Source: Gnetum montanum
Taxonomy: Eukaryota; Streptophyta; Gnetopsida; Gnetales; Gnetaceae
Length of the DNA: 22,656 nucleotides
Assembly: GCA_015680685.1 (NCBI GenBank)
Contig: MNCI01037770.1
Span: 1-22,656, forward strand
Direction: 5' to 3'
Of this stretch, positions 1 to 10,600 are shown piece after piece. Every line of letters starts with the position of its first letter. Position 1 is the first letter of the stretch. A model generated the notes under the pieces. That model saw only the letters and a program-made list of their open reading frames with translations, was not told the DNA's origin and searched no databases. Both the position numbers and the translations under genes were made by a program.

Positions 1-2708
1 GACCTTTTACTATGCCACTGAGTAAGTCTTGTGAAGGTATTCTAACGTATTGTATGATTCTCATTACGCTAGATAGATATGCTTACAACATTCTTTTGTG
101 TTACTAGGTTTTACATTAACGAAGGTGGTCTTCACGGTAATACGGATGCATTGGCAGTGGCCCAGACGGTTCTGGAAGAGTTTTCTTCCACCAGGAATGT
201 GCATTCTGGTGTCATAGAACAACTTGGGTTTGACTTCAAAACCTATCCAACTAGGTATTCCAAATTCTATGGGAAGTGTAGGGAAGTTGGCTGGTTGGAT
301 AGCGAGTGGGCATCGCGTTGACTGATTACCATTGAAGACGTTCTAGTGGATCATCCACCATTTCCTATGCCATTCAAACCTAGTATGTTAGACCATGGAT
401 TTATTCTTGTGTGTTCAAGTGATGATGTGATTTAATTTTTGTTTTTAATAACCCCCCTTACTTTTTTTAGTATTAACTATTGCAGTAGCCATGGAATCCC
501 AAGAGGTCACTGTGGTCATCTCTGGGTGTGATGATACCAACCTTTTCTTCAAGTACAGAGAGGTGGAGAAGATGTAGTGTTGGCTTTTCCATGGGGCCCC
601 AGCCACCATTATTCATAACATTCATGAGGCAGGGCTCATGGACTTATTTATGACTGTAAACCAAAATGTATCGACTATGGAAATGCTTTCCCTAGTCGAT
701 TCCTTCACCGAGAAGGTTGATCACTTCTACACATATGTTCATAATGTGTGAGTGGTGTTTGAAATTAATGATCAACTATTTATAGACCTTTTTAGTTTCC
801 ATTATGATGGTCTCCATGTAGGAGAAAAATCTAAGAAAGATGTGAACCATTAGGGGGACATTGAGGAATGACTGGGGATAGGTAAGGAGTATTTACATCC
901 ACAAGGTCAAGCTAGCAGTGGCCAAAATGATTTACCCTATCTTTCATGCCCATGATTTTCATAAGCTCCTCTCCCAAGGAAAAATACTTGGAGTGGAGTA
1001 GGCTTGGATAATGAGGGAGGTCATGGAATAAGAAACCCATTACAACTAGGCATGATACCTTTCTGAAGGCTTGCGTGCTGAAATTGTCAAGCTTCATGAG
1101 AAGCTTGAGTCCTGTTTCAATGTGCATTATGCCTTCTTTGTAGCTTGCCTTCAACAATTTGTAAAATTTCTAGTAGTCTATGACAATGGTAATACAAGAT
1201 CTTAGCTAGATATTGAAGCCATGGATCTGCCAGGTTTTCAGCACCACTCGATCCTAAGATCCCATGGAAGCTATCACGGAATTGCTTTTAATAACGATGA
1301 GGGATGGGGGTGCTAGCTAGAAAGAGAGGGGCTACAATTGAACACTGGTGAGTTTGACCGATTGCTTGACAATTTCTTGATGGATGATCCACCCGCTATC
1401 ATCCCTAAAGATTTTCTAGGTAGGAGCTTTGCACTATCATGTCATTTTTCATTAGCTCTATTGCTATCTTCTTTACCATGGCTAACATGTTTTATTATGT
1501 AGCAGAAACCACTGTTGATACTCCTAACCCTTCTTCCTCAATTTGTGTCTGATCCTAGACCGAGACCCCTGACAAGGTCACCTTCATGGAGGGGGTGGTT
1601 GATGATATGATTGATCACTTGAAGCATATTGATCCCAAGATTGATACACTACAATTGCTATGCTAGGCATTTTCATTTGTTAGCTCTTTTATTTTTTTTG
1701 TGTCACTATGACTAACATTCTTCCATACATGGTAGCCTCCTATCTCAAGTGGGATGCTTGACAGGTCGTCAAGGTCGACATCATTCCTGAACTTTCATCA
1801 AAGGTGATTGAGATACCTCATCACATTTAAAATGAAGTGAGTAAATGTGTGTTGTACTTGACATGCTCCTTATGGGAGTGTAGGCACATGAACGAAGACC
1901 TATGGAATAGGGTACAGAAACTCAAGAAAGAGAAGACTAACCTAACTACGGAGGTGAAGGATCTCCAATCTAGGAATGAGTTTCTGTTGGCCCATGACAC
2001 CCACGATGGTAATTGACGTATGACTATGATCGACTATGCCAAATACTGGATAGTCATACAAAAAAATAATGAGGCCAGTCACAAAATTATTAGATAACAC
2101 ATGCAGATGGACCTCCTAGCACAGAAGAACCAAGAATGGAAAGACTACAACACAAAGTTTTACAAATGGGGATAGGCATAGAAGAACCATAAACATATGT
2201 ATAAGATGGAAAGTGCCACCTATCATAAACAATAACAAGACGCTACTATTGAATCATGTACCCTTAGGCTATTTCATGATGTCATTGATGCTTCTAGTTC
2301 TTATGATAGGTTCATGTGATGGGTGATGGTAAGTGAGTCTCCTGAAAGGGAGGTGACCCTACTTGTCGCAGAGACCACCATTTCCACCTTTTCCCCAAGA
2401 CCCCCCAAATGTACAGTTGTGGAAAAGGGGAGGGTTGTAGCAAGCACTGATCTAGGAGAGGGGAATTGGGGCAACCTCACTGAGGAGGAGATCTTGTAAT
2501 GTCTTATGACTGACATGGATCGAATGTCCCCCAAAATGATTGTGGGAACATCTCAGGTTAGTCACCTTTTGTTATGCTATGGTTTATTTTGCAAGAAAAA
2601 CTTTATTGTAGTTTAACTCATTATTTTATTTTCTTCTTTACGTAGAATCCGAATGAAGATGTGGGACCCAGTGGAATAGGAGACGATGATGGAAACAAAG
2701 ACCCATAG
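1..2708 (+). pseudogene. Antisense extra gene of element A (multi-exon, 5' end outside window)
   Basis: Unrecognised protein gene, opposite in strand to A's gag-pol, and a diverged copy of the minus-strand gene at 18005-14325. Exons inferred from splice signals plus alignment to B: tail of one exon 1-21 (donor GTAAGT), 108-382 (donor GTATGT), 486-1419 (donor GTAGGA), 1506-1666, 1736-2556 (donor GTTAGT), and 2646-2708 ending TAG. Shared landmarks with B include CREVGWLDSEW against CCEAHGWLHENW, SGCDDTNLFFKYRE against SGCIEDTLFMKYRE, GLMDLF against SLMDLF, the coiled-coil exon, and DVGPSGIGDDD against EDGPSGMGAND. Several in-frame stops (for example after EKM and YKWG) make it a pseudogene here. 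Function unknown; see the B copy. Confidence 0.7.
1736..2556 (+). other. Coiled-coil exon of antisense gene, copy A
   Basis: After an acceptor at 1731-1735 (GGTAG) this exon encodes a charged helical stretch (EDLWNRVQKLKKEKTN and onward) with coiled-coil-like heptad character. It is followed by DYAKYW, MDLLAQK, the KWG motif with an amber codon, and SESPEREVT. These match RNDLQTR, TYARYL, MDLLNRK, CKWG-amber and EGSPERSIT in the B copy, in the same order. The exon ends at TCTCAG before GTTAGT. In-frame stops are scattered through it. A coiled coil suggests oligomerisation; that is inference. Confidence 0.6.
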
Positions 2709-2970
2709 CGTGGTGACTAAAAATTTTATTTCTTGCTTTGAATTTGATAGATTTGTAAACATTATTGATTAACATTGAGCAAAGAATGAATGCAAAATAA
2801 TCTATTTCATTTTGGTTAATGTGATTCATTTATTTTTTTTATCTTTTTGGGCCCTTTGAGAGCCTCTCATTTTAGTTTAAGGCCATTCATGGCCATTTCT
2901 TAATGATGACTTACTTTTTTTTTGTTTTTTTCAATGTTTTTTTATTGTTTTGGGGTAGTAAAGTTGTCAT
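2709..2970. other. AT-rich 3' flank of antisense gene A
   Basis: T-rich noncoding sequence between the stop of the antisense gene and the 27-bp array, with T runs near 2832-2840 and 2914-2930. One isolated unit resembling the array (TAGTTTAAGGCC...) lies at about 2873-2899. No open frame of interest is seen. It may hold the 3' UTR of the antisense transcript. Confidence 0.4.
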
Positions 2971-3159
2971 TTTTAGGCCTTGGTGGGCTGTGAAGAGTAG
3001 TTTAAGGCCATTCTAGGTTGTGGCTAGTTTTAGGCCATTTCAGGCCATCGCTAGTTTTAGAACATTTTAGGCCTTCACTAGTTTTAAGCCCTTTTGAGCC
3101 TTTGCTAGTTTTAAGCCATTTTAGGCCTCCACTAATTTTAGGCCATTTCAGGCCTCATA
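2971..3159. repeat. 27-bp minisatellite, copy A
   Basis: Successive TAGTTTTA-type starts fall at 2998, 3025, 3052, 3079, 3106 and 3133, exactly 27 bp apart with no indels, plus a weaker unit to the left. On the gag-pol (minus) strand each unit reads as nine codons of the type K-L-x-x-x-(stop)-N-G-L. The sixth codon is TGA, TAA, CAA or TAG. A homologous array of the same period stands at the matching place in element B (13696-13911); its last unit is nearly the same as one unit here (AAACTAGCCACAACC against AAACTAGCCACGACC). Confidence 0.85.
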
Positions 3160-3392
3160 TAACGTGATAAAAAAATTGTCAGTTTTAGGCCTTAGTAGGC
3201 CGTTTAGTGATGCAAACAATGGACATAATGTAAACAATGTAAACAATGAGAAGGATGCTAGCATAAACAAAGAATATGAAGCAACCAGTGTAAACAATGA
3301 TCATGATGTTGATACAAGCAATAATCATGATGTGAGTAGTGAAGTAATTATGCTAACACAAACAACGATCATTGTAGTAGCTACTTCCCAAG
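3160..3392. other. Spacer with reiterated GTAAACAATG words
   Basis: Low-complexity stretch between the protease remnant and the minisatellite of A. The word GTAAACAATG and close variants recur at about 3230, 3239 and 3290, and ATCATGATG recurs at about 3300 and 3329. A plus-strand open frame passes through it and would be rich in Asn, but it has no counterpart in element B, so I do not call it a gene. Confidence 0.4.
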
Positions 3393-4163
3393 CTATTGTG
3401 GGCTTGGCGATGCATATGGCCAAGAGGTTTTGTTATGATACTCTTCTATGTCATCATCTACCACCTGAAAGGGTAGCTTAGCCCATGTTACGTCTTTGTT
3501 TGGGTTGGTTTTGACTTGTTCAAGTGTTTTAGTTTGAATGGGGGTTTTGTTTTCAAAGATTTCAATCTCTAAACCTTGCTCCATTCCTACATTGTTTATG
3601 GCTTAGGGAGTCACTTCATTGCCATGAATTACCACTTCCCCTTCTACGTAGGGTAAGTAGATTTCCTAGTGTATTGGTGAGGAAATGGCCCTCAACTGGG
3701 CCAACCACGACCACCCTAGGATCAGGTTCAACCTAGGCATCTCCTCTACCACTCTAAACACTATTCTTGTGGGGAACTAGTCCCCTGCCAAAAATTTGAT
3801 ATGTATAGTTCCTTTTACTAGCATACACACCTCGTTAAAATATTTTAAGTAGGAAGTTGTTGTGGTCTTGATTTGGTTGACCAAGCCCGATTTGTCCACT
3901 ATGAAAAAGGGGATGACATTAGTAGCGGACCCATCATCAACATGTACCCTTTAGATCTTGTACTGACTAGCCCAAATTGTGATGAACATAGGTGTCGTCG
4001 TCACCTGACCCTTTATAGTCTCATCCTTAATGGACTCATCATGGAATGTTAACTGGGCTAGCCATGGTTTCTCAGCCATAGAGAAAATCATGATACCATG
4101 GATCATGTTCTCCTCTACCGACATGTTTTTGTCAATTGGTATGGACATTAACATGAGAACCAT
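3393..4163 (-). pseudogene. Retropepsin-like aspartic protease, element A
   Basis: The minus-strand product has the pattern of a plant Ty3/gypsy protease: TTPMFITIW, then the active-site segment VDDGSATNVIPF (D-D-G in place of the commoner D-S/T-G), then LNLILGWSWLAQL and EGEVVIHGNE, which match the conserved ILG-x-x-WL and GGEVVIHGD region of the Tat lineage. It cleaves the Gag-Pol polyprotein in active relatives. In-frame stops occur after YKI, after AGD (TAG at 3779-3777) and after SPIH. The end, LPFQVVDDDIEEYHNKT, aligns with LPFDITSEEDVEYRIT in B. The frame is a relic. Confidence 0.75.
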
Positions 4164-4593
4164 GGCTTCTTAGTGTCCAGTGGATGTCATTACCAAGTCA
4201 TACAAGCTCAAGGTTGTGTTTTTCTATTTTAGAGCTTGTTTAACTTAGGTGAGGGTGTTGGAAAGATCCTGCCTGCCATCTTGTTTGTTACCCTTTTCCT
4301 CCTCCATTCATCCTAGGAGACGAATCTCTTGAGGAGGGGTAACTTCAGGTTGAGGACTATTCTTTCTTGGGCAGGATGGTGGTGATTGCTTTTGTGTGTT
4401 TTTATCAGTTGTTAATGATGAGGGGATCATGGGCCTCAAGGACAAGGGGGTAGCCTTGGGGGGACCTAAGGTGGTACATTCCCTAGTAATCTTGTCCATC
4501 AAATTCTCTTCCAATTTTTTTGAATGGGGAGGCTACGGTGCCATTTTTGTTACTTGGATTTGCCTAGCAGAAGTGCTTGTTTATTTTGGCACC
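4164..4593 (-). pseudogene. Gag-protease spacer region, element A
   Basis: Decayed coding sequence between zinc knuckle and protease. Minus-strand frames hold LGPPKATPL, PPQEIRLLG, TLTxVKQALKxKN and TLSLYDLVMTS, which align with LGPPKPTPL, LPREIQLLG, SLTQVTQALKQKN and SLNLYDLMMTS in element B (about 12460-12760). No known domain is recognised. The PF-x-IWVP tandem repeat that precedes this segment in B is not seen in A. Confidence 0.6.
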
Positions 4594-5000
4594 TTAATAA
4601 TGAATGATGCATGTTGTGCTGGTGTTGGTAGTGCAGTTCTGAGCACAAAGGGTGTAGGGATGAATGTGTAAGGAGGGACCTTGAGGATAAATAGTTGTTG
4701 TAGGGGTTTCTACATTTCGAGGAAGGACAAGCACCACTAATAGTTGTTGTGGTGGTTTTGGATTACCATCAATTTCAACAACATTAATTGTGGACCCCAT
4801 GTTGTTTCCATGTAGGGGGTCCTTGTAAACGTGCATTAACTGGTTTTTAGAATGAACAAGACTACTTTTGTCCAGGACTAGCTTTCCCTGATCGATCATG
4901 CATTGGATATCATCTTTCAACGCTAGACAGTAGTCTGTATTATGATCAAATAGTTGGTTATAGTCACAGAAATGTTCTAGCCTAAAGTTATTAGGAACCG
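4594..5000 (-). pseudogene. Gag C-terminal zinc knuckle region, element A
   Basis: Near 4990-4915 the minus strand reads FCDYNQLFDHNTDYC followed by a KDDIQCMIDQGKL segment. In B the same place reads C-X2-H-X4-H-X4-C, the nucleocapsid-type knuckle of Tat-lineage Gag that binds RNA. In A the second ligand is Asn, which looks like a His-to-Asn change, so the finger is broken. The following sequence (to 4594) is open but has no recognised domain. Confidence 0.6.
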
Positions 5001-5028
5001 TTGAAGTTTGCAGTACCTTTTATGTCAT

Positions 5029-6030
5029 TTAATTACTTCCTCTGACATCCTTTTGTGCTATATATACCCAGCTTGCAACATGTTGCTTTAGAAGTTCTGA
5101 AGGCTTAACAGGTAATTGGATGTATTTGGAGCGATCCTTATGGTCAAAGTTGGGTTTAGGCTGGGTTGATGCCTCAGGTGTTGATGTTGAGGATTGACCG
5201 ACATTACTTGAGCTAGATGAGGCATTCCCAGGTACCGTGGGTGCATTTTTGTTGTTGTTGTTATTAGGTTTGGCCTCATTAGCCACAACGGCCACCGTGG
5301 CTATTGTGGTCTTACTCTTTTCTTTGTCTTTCTTAAGGTGTGCATTTTTGTATGTGACATAAGCCAGGTCTTTGTTAGCCTCAGCTACATCTTGGCTGCT
5401 CTTGGTATGAGCAAAAGCTTGACTAAGGGAGTATGGGGCTAAGTAGTAAATCTTTGACTTGATAAAACCATTTACTACCCCCTTGACGATGGCCAACAGG
5501 TGGCCCTCAACGATAGGCTTATGTATTTCATTCAAGGTGGTGCTCCACCGCTATATGAATCTTTGCACAGACTCAAGCGAGTCATGCTTGAAACTCATTA
5601 GCTGGTCCAATGTGACCTTTGACTTCAAGTTATACTTGAAATGAGTAATGAACTAACTCAGCAACTCCTCCAAAGTTGAGATGGAGGAGTGTGGGAGTAC
5701 ACGGTACTAATCTGAAGCCTTTCCTATCAAGGACATGGCAAAGACGTGGATGATAGTGTGTGGCCATTGTTGCAACAATAGATATTAAGATCTAAACGTT
5801 ACCAAATGTGCATTGGGATTGCCCTCCCCATTGTATTTCATAAATTGGGGGAGTGGTACCCTACGGGGTAATGTAAGCATGGGAATAGCCAGGCTGATGG
5901 GATCATCATGGTAAAAGTTCATGACCTGTACTGTGTCAGAACTGGTGCCTTTGAGACATTTGATTTCCTTAGTGAGGGTCTGAATAAGTTGAAAAGATTG
6001 ATCCAAACCTAGTGACGTTGTAGATGGTTG
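5029..6030 (-). pseudogene. Gag core (Retrotrans_gag type), element A
   Basis: Starts around MDQSFQLIQTLTKEIKCLKG and has VMNFYHDDPISL, LPQFMKYNGEGNPNAHL, the capsid-like stretch with SISTLEELL, FITHFKYNLK and RWSTTLNEIHKPI, then GVVNGFIKSKIYYL. It ends in a Lys/Asn/Ser-rich tail and KYIQLPVKPSELLKQH. The same blocks in the same order occur in B (10601-11566). Stops lie at TAA near 5795 and TAG at 5709-5707, 5655-5653 and 5553-5551. All three TAGs have partners at the identical aligned codon in B. In live relatives this protein forms the particle that packages element RNA. Confidence 0.8.
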
Positions 6031-6641
6031 TGGGGCTACTTAAGCAGTTGTCATATGCACTAATAGGGGTTAGATTGTAGAAGTAGCGGCCTGGCCCATG
6101 GGGGCACTATTGGTGCCACTCCTATGAATGGTGATGCTTGGGCCATCCACCACCTAGTGGGTTATGCCGTTGATGTGACAATCATTGGTGGGGCTATGGG
6201 GTTGATAGGTTTCCTAGTTGGCAGCATAGCCCACAACATTGAGCTAGGTTATACTATGTGCAAAAGCTCGTATGGTACCTGAGAGTGTTGTGCCATAGGT
6301 AAAGAAGGGGTTGGTGTCCACCACACGATTGAGACTGGGTTAGCCACTGGTGGTGGGACAGGTGTAAATGAAGGACTAGAGGCAAAGTTCACATGTTACT
6401 GAGACATTGGAAAAGTGTGAACATATGGAAGCATAGCTGTGACTGACATTGGGTACACTGCTAGGGAATATTGAGAAGGGAGGGTGATTGAGAACAAAGT
6501 TGAAGGGCCCCCTTGTTGGTACGTAGAAGGTATGGGATGGATGCCCATGGCTAGCATAGGTGTAGGTTGTGGCGTGGTCATGGTAATCATAAAGGGGGTA
6601 GAAGCAAAGAGTAGGTTAGATCAGAAGATAGTGGTAGGTAG
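6031..6641 (-). pseudogene. Pro/Gln-rich gag N-terminal region, element A, truncated
   Basis: Minus-strand frames are rich in Pro, Thr, Met and Ser (for example TTPQPTPMLAMGIHPIP), comparable in character and position to the Pro/Gln/Thr-rich stretch before gag in element B (about 10270-10600). Alignment is weak because of low complexity. It stops at 6641, where B's LTR starts; the farther N-terminal part present in B (9569 on) has no counterpart here. Confidence 0.5.
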
Positions 6642-6691
6642 TGAAAACACCCCAAAATTTTGGCCTAGCACTTTTAGACAGGACTCAAGCT

Positions 6692-7281
6692 AAGTCATGT
6701 CGACGCCCAACATGAGTATAGCATGACCAAACTTGAGAGCCTCCAAAACAACATGAAACGATACACAATTGAACAAGAAAAGTTTCCATGGGGCCCACAA
6801 GTGATTTCTCTAACTCCCAGAACCCATAATCTAGGGTTTCAGGCTCAAAATCCATGGATTTTACTGTATACACTTTGGTCATACCATGGTCATGTTGCCC
6901 AGCGTAAGACTAGCGTGTGTACAGCGTGACCAACTTCTAGAGCCCCAAAATCAAGTCCAAACAGCCCAAATTCGGGCACAAAACCCTCTATGAGCTTCAC
7001 CAATGGCCCCTACAGCTACCATCCTTTAGAACCTCAAAATTTGAGCTTAGAATCACATGTTTTGAGCCACTTTTAGTTAATCACGCTAAGGTCATGCTTC
7101 ACAGCGTAACCACAACGTGACCAAGTAAAAATAGGGCATATCAAGTAGTTTCAGGTCTAGTTTCAACATGAACTCAATTCCCACGGGATAGGAAAAAATT
7201 GTACTGACTCTCAGGCTTTACAAAATTAATATTTGAGCTTCAAATATGTTGTTTTAGCTTGGTCATTCTTAGGCCATGCTA
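6692..7281. repeat. Diverged 190-200 bp repeat units in LTR
   Basis: Three loosely related units begin near 6692, 6887 and 7089, each opening with a GTCATG core and an inverted partner of the AGCGTGACC type some 15-45 bases on. They continue into the better conserved units from 7282. Divergence is high, so only the core words align by eye. Confidence 0.5.
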
Positions 7282-7860
7282 AGGTCATGCTGCACAGCGT
7301 GAGAACAGTGTAACCAAACAAAAGATGACCAAAGAAGCATCAAGTTGGTCTCAGACTCAGCATTCAGTCCACTCTGGAGAGCATACAGTAGTTAGACTTC
7401 AAGAAACAAGCATCAGACATCCAAATTTAGTTCAAAATGTGTCATTTCCACTTCTCATGTTGAGGTCATGCTGCATAACATGACCACAGCGTGACCAAAA
7501 AAAAGATGATCAAAATAGCATCAAGTTGGACTTAGACTCAGCATCCAGACCACCCTAGAGAGTAGGTAGTAATTGGACTTCAAGAAACATGCATCAAACA
7601 TTCAAATTTGGTTCAAAATGTGTCATTTCCACTTGTCATGCTGAGGTCACACTACACAGCATGACCAAACACAAGATGACCAAAACAGCATCAAGTTGGA
7701 CTCAGACTCAGCATCCAGACCACCTTGGAGAGCATGCAGTAGTTGGACTTCAAGAAACAAGAATCAGACATCCAAATTTGGTTCAAAATATGTCATTTCC
7801 ACTTGTCATAGTGAGGTCACACTGCACAACGCGACCATAGTGTGACCAACCAAAAGAGAC
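7282..7860. repeat. Tandem repeat of about 181 bp in LTR (3 units plus a part)
   Basis: Units start at 7282, 7463, 7644 and 7814 (181, 181 and 170 bp apart). Shared words include GCATCAAGTTGG, CTCAGACTCAGCAT, GGACTTCAAGAAACA and TTCAAAATGTGTCATTTCC. Each unit opens with an imperfect inverted repeat, arms GGTCATGCT and AGCGTGACC, separated by about four bases in the best copies. CpGs in the arms are often changed to TpG or CpA. Confidence 0.85.
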
Positions 7861-8249
7861 AGATCCAAGGCAAAATCAGCTCAAGTTCAATGTGCAGGAC
7901 CCCCTTGACATTAGGCATGTAGGTCCACTCTTGGAAACTAATCTCAGAGGTCACAAATGGGCCCAAAATACATAATTTTTAGGACATGCTAGAGCACGCC
8001 AGGACCATAGATCCGGAGGCCAGATATCAAATTCTCTATTGTAACATAGCATTCTTTTTGCCATATTCTTTGAGAATATCAAACTCTTATGCTATGGATT
8101 GCACACACCAGCGTAAGAATTGGTCATGCTGTACACTATAAAATGTCATGCATCTGGTCAAAACACAAATACCTATCATCGAATCCGCCTTTCTCTCATC
8201 CCGCAGCCACAAATCTTTCTTCAGATCCAAATCCCATACCCGAAAATCC

Positions 8250-8257
8250 TATAAATA
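8250..8257 (+). promoter_or_regulatory. TATA box in LTR U3
   Basis: TATAAATA followed by CCCCATTTTTCC. Its place, about 580 bp before the LTR end, and its plus orientation agree with the coding direction of element B. Transcription would start roughly 30 bases downstream. Confidence 0.5.
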
Positions 8258-8834
8258 CCCCATTTTTCCACTTAATAGAGGTTGTTGGCAATTTTGGAGG
8301 AAAACCAACAACCCTGAACCCAAACTTAGTCATGTTAAGCACTTGGGGAAATTTTGGTCATGCTACACACCTGCAACCAGAAACCTGCAATCTCCCAGCA
8401 TCTGTACACCCTTCACAACGTGGCTAAATGTCTTCCTTGTGATCAATCTGCAACTGTATTCTGACCGATGCACTTTTTAGTAATCATCAATCAATACTTA
8501 TAGTTACAATTTTGCCATCCATTGTTCTCTGTTTATGCCATTAACATTTGTTACAATTTTTTTTTACCTTTATTTATGTTTTATTTTTGTCTTACCTTTC
8601 ATACGTTTGTTTACATTTTAGTTTGCATCCGTTTACGTATGACCTAGGGCATCGCAACATCATACGCTAGGAGAAGTCCTTGTTTGATCTATGTGTAAAC
8701 CATTCAAGGCACTCTTCCTTCATTTATTTCCAGCTTGCCTCATGTGAAGGTGGGGTCTTACTATTTCTTCCATAGATCTCTTAGCATCGGTTTCATTCCA
8801 GCCTTGTCCTGATGATTTTAGATAGTACAGTAAA

Positions 8835-8848
8835 TTGGTGTTAGAAGG
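8835..8848 (+). other. Degenerate primer-binding site, tRNA-Met-like
   Basis: TTGGTGTTAGAAGG just after the LTR end resembles the common plant primer-binding site TTGGTATCAGAGC, complementary to the 3' end of initiator tRNA-Met, with changes of the A/G and C/T type. Ogre elements are usually described with other tRNA primers, so this is tentative. Confidence 0.4.
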
Positions 8849-9568
8849 AGGCCTATTTCTATTACGTTTGTTTGTCCAACAGCTGTCCACAGTGTCCTAC
8901 ACCTTGTCCCAGTTTCAAACATTGTTCACACTATCAAGAATCCTTCTCTCCCTTCTTAGATGTCGTTCACAGCATCCTGCACTCGATTTTCTCCCTCAGG
9001 CGTTGCCCTCAGTGTCTAGACATCGTTTTGACCTTCTAAACATGCTCCTGCTTAGCTCACAGCATCTAGCACTCAAGCCCTAGTTTCGAAATGCTATATC
9101 AAGTGTCCAAACATTGTTCCTTAGTCCCAGACGTTGCATTCAACATCCACACATTGTTCTCCTATGCCAAACATTGCAGTTCAACCCAACTGCATTCTGC
9201 ATTTTAGTTTCCAAGCCACACGCTATCCCTTGACTTTCACATGTTGTGCTTGAGGCTGCCAGACTTCACACGCTGCAATTCCACCCTAGTCAACGCATGC
9301 TTCACTTGCAATTGTGGCCATATGCTATGCCCCTTTTATAACACATGCTATAATTCTTTATGCTAGTTACATAACTTATATGCTATTCCTTTTTTTCATA
9401 CACTATACTCCCTCTTTATACTACTTCGTCTCTTTCATATGCTGATCAATCTTTTCACACTCCGCATTGTTCATAGGCTGTTAACTACACATCGTTGAAA
9501 CTTACCACATATTTTCTCTCTCTTACTTTGCATTCTCTCTCCTATGCTACATCACTCAACATTGATAA
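8849..9568. other. Leader of element B with recurring GCTAT/GCTGC words
   Basis: No convincing gene. Short C/T-rich sequence with repeated words spaced some 20-35 bases apart: CACAGCATC (8971, 9057), CATTGTTC (about 8929, 9112, 9153), CACGCTATCC (about 9219), CACGCTGCAATT (about 9269), CATATGCTATGCC (about 9330), CACATGCTATAA (about 9342) and TATGCTATTCC (about 9379). It looks like a very decayed short tandem array. An 82-residue plus-strand frame here is Leu/Ser-rich and unsupported. Confidence 0.4.
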
Positions 9569-10600
9569 TGGACCCTGCACACACCAACACCACTACCTTG
9601 CCCGTCTCTGACTTCGGTATCATAGTCTTGAATCCCATCACCGTCAGCGAGTCCATGGTTGCCCTTCCCAAGATGAACCCTCAAGGACCACATTGTCGGT
9701 CACTGAGACTACAAGGTAGAGACCCCACATTAACCATCCTAGTGCCCAAAAAATATAACTTTATTTGTGTTAAAATCCAAGCTAACCTACCCATCGATCG
9801 CACAAAAATGAAAGAAAAATGACATTACGAACTCATCTATAAGGAAGGCCATAACTTTATCCCTTCAGCATATGACGTAATTCCCCTCTCTGAATCCCAC
9901 CATGAACTCATATCCCAAGTTCTCATGGAAAGGAACCAAACCTCATGCTAACCCACTGTAGAGCCTCAAAACAAAGATGAGGAAGATGATTTTACAGCTC
10001 AATCTGAACATGGGGATTCGTACCATACTCTCAGTCTACATACTTACGTGAACTCGTTATTCCACCCTATCATGGAAGAGACCATGTCCCTTTAGGCATT
10101 TAAGAGCACTCAAGAACATGTCTCTCCAAAGGAAGCACACACTCTCATTCCCACTCTCCCCATGACCAATACTCAATTGAATGCACCCATCTCTGTTATT
10201 CCTCTTGTCACCACGTTATCCCCTCTCCTACAAGTACAACCCCAACAACTCTCTTCTTAAAATAATTTAGGAGCGACCTTCCCATCCCAAGTAATTCAGA
10301 TACCATCCATGATACCCGCTTCTACATCTACTCACTATATACCACGAGTGCAAATCCAAGGAACACCTTCACTACTTCAACTGAACAAGTTCAAGGTGTT
10401 TCCTCACAACTTGTAACTGGAAAGTGGCCAACACCTGTTATTCAACAACATCAACCAGCTCATTATAGCATACCACCTGCTACAATTCCATCCATAAATG
10501 TCCCTCAAGTACAACCATCAACAACTCAACATTCATCATTCCCACCAACTGTACAACAGTCTAACTTGTATAACACTAAAAGTAACCAACCTACTACTCC
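9569..10600 (+). pseudogene. Gag N-terminal or extra upstream ORF, element B
   Basis: One plus frame from ATG at 9569 (MDPAHTNTTTLPVSDFG) stays readable for over 250 codons with only a few stops (TGA near 9820, TAA near 9950, TAG near 10094), so it was once coding. It holds an acidic patch (NKDEEDDFTAQSEHGD) and passes into a Pro/Gln/Thr-rich region before the gag core. Ogre elements carry an extra ORF before gag; whether this is that ORF or simply the Gag N-terminus cannot be decided here. The segment is missing from element A because of truncation. Confidence 0.5.

Larger units (their letters stand above)
1..6641 (-). mobile_element. Element A: decayed Tat/Ogre-like Ty3/gypsy retrotransposon, partial
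   Basis: The gag-protease half of an LTR retrotransposon reads right to left: gag N-terminal region (6641-6031), gag core (6030-5029), zinc knuckle (about 5000-4594), spacer, protease (4163-3393), 27-bp array (3159-2971), then an antisense gene on the plus strand. Each part aligns with the matching part of element B, so the assignment rests on two copies. RT and integrase would lie left of the window and are not seen. The 5' end is missing: homology stops at 6641, where the LTR of B begins, so A was probably interrupted by B. All frames carry stops, so this is a relic. Confidence 0.8.
6642..8829 (+). repeat. Probable 5' LTR of element B
   Basis: Begins TGAAAACACCCC and ends ATAGTACA, the TG...CA ends of an LTR, with a primer-binding-site-like sequence six bases after the end. 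A TATA box (8250-8257) lies about 1.6 kb in, as expected for U3 before R and U5. The left boundary coincides with loss of homology to element A's gag leader. The U3 part contains an array of about 181-200 bp units with inverted-repeat cores. The five bases before it, GGTAG (6637-6641), would be the target-site duplication. The 3' LTR is outside the window, so the boundaries are unproven. Confidence 0.6.

Noticed and set aside
3164-3481. Plus-strand Asn-rich 105-residue frame
   Set aside because: It runs antisense to the end of A's protease remnant and through a low-complexity spacer; no counterpart in element B.
8089-8480. Two overlapping frames of about 110 residues inside the LTR
   Set aside because: They overlap the TATA box and U3/R region, have no recognisable motif, and no partner elsewhere in the window.
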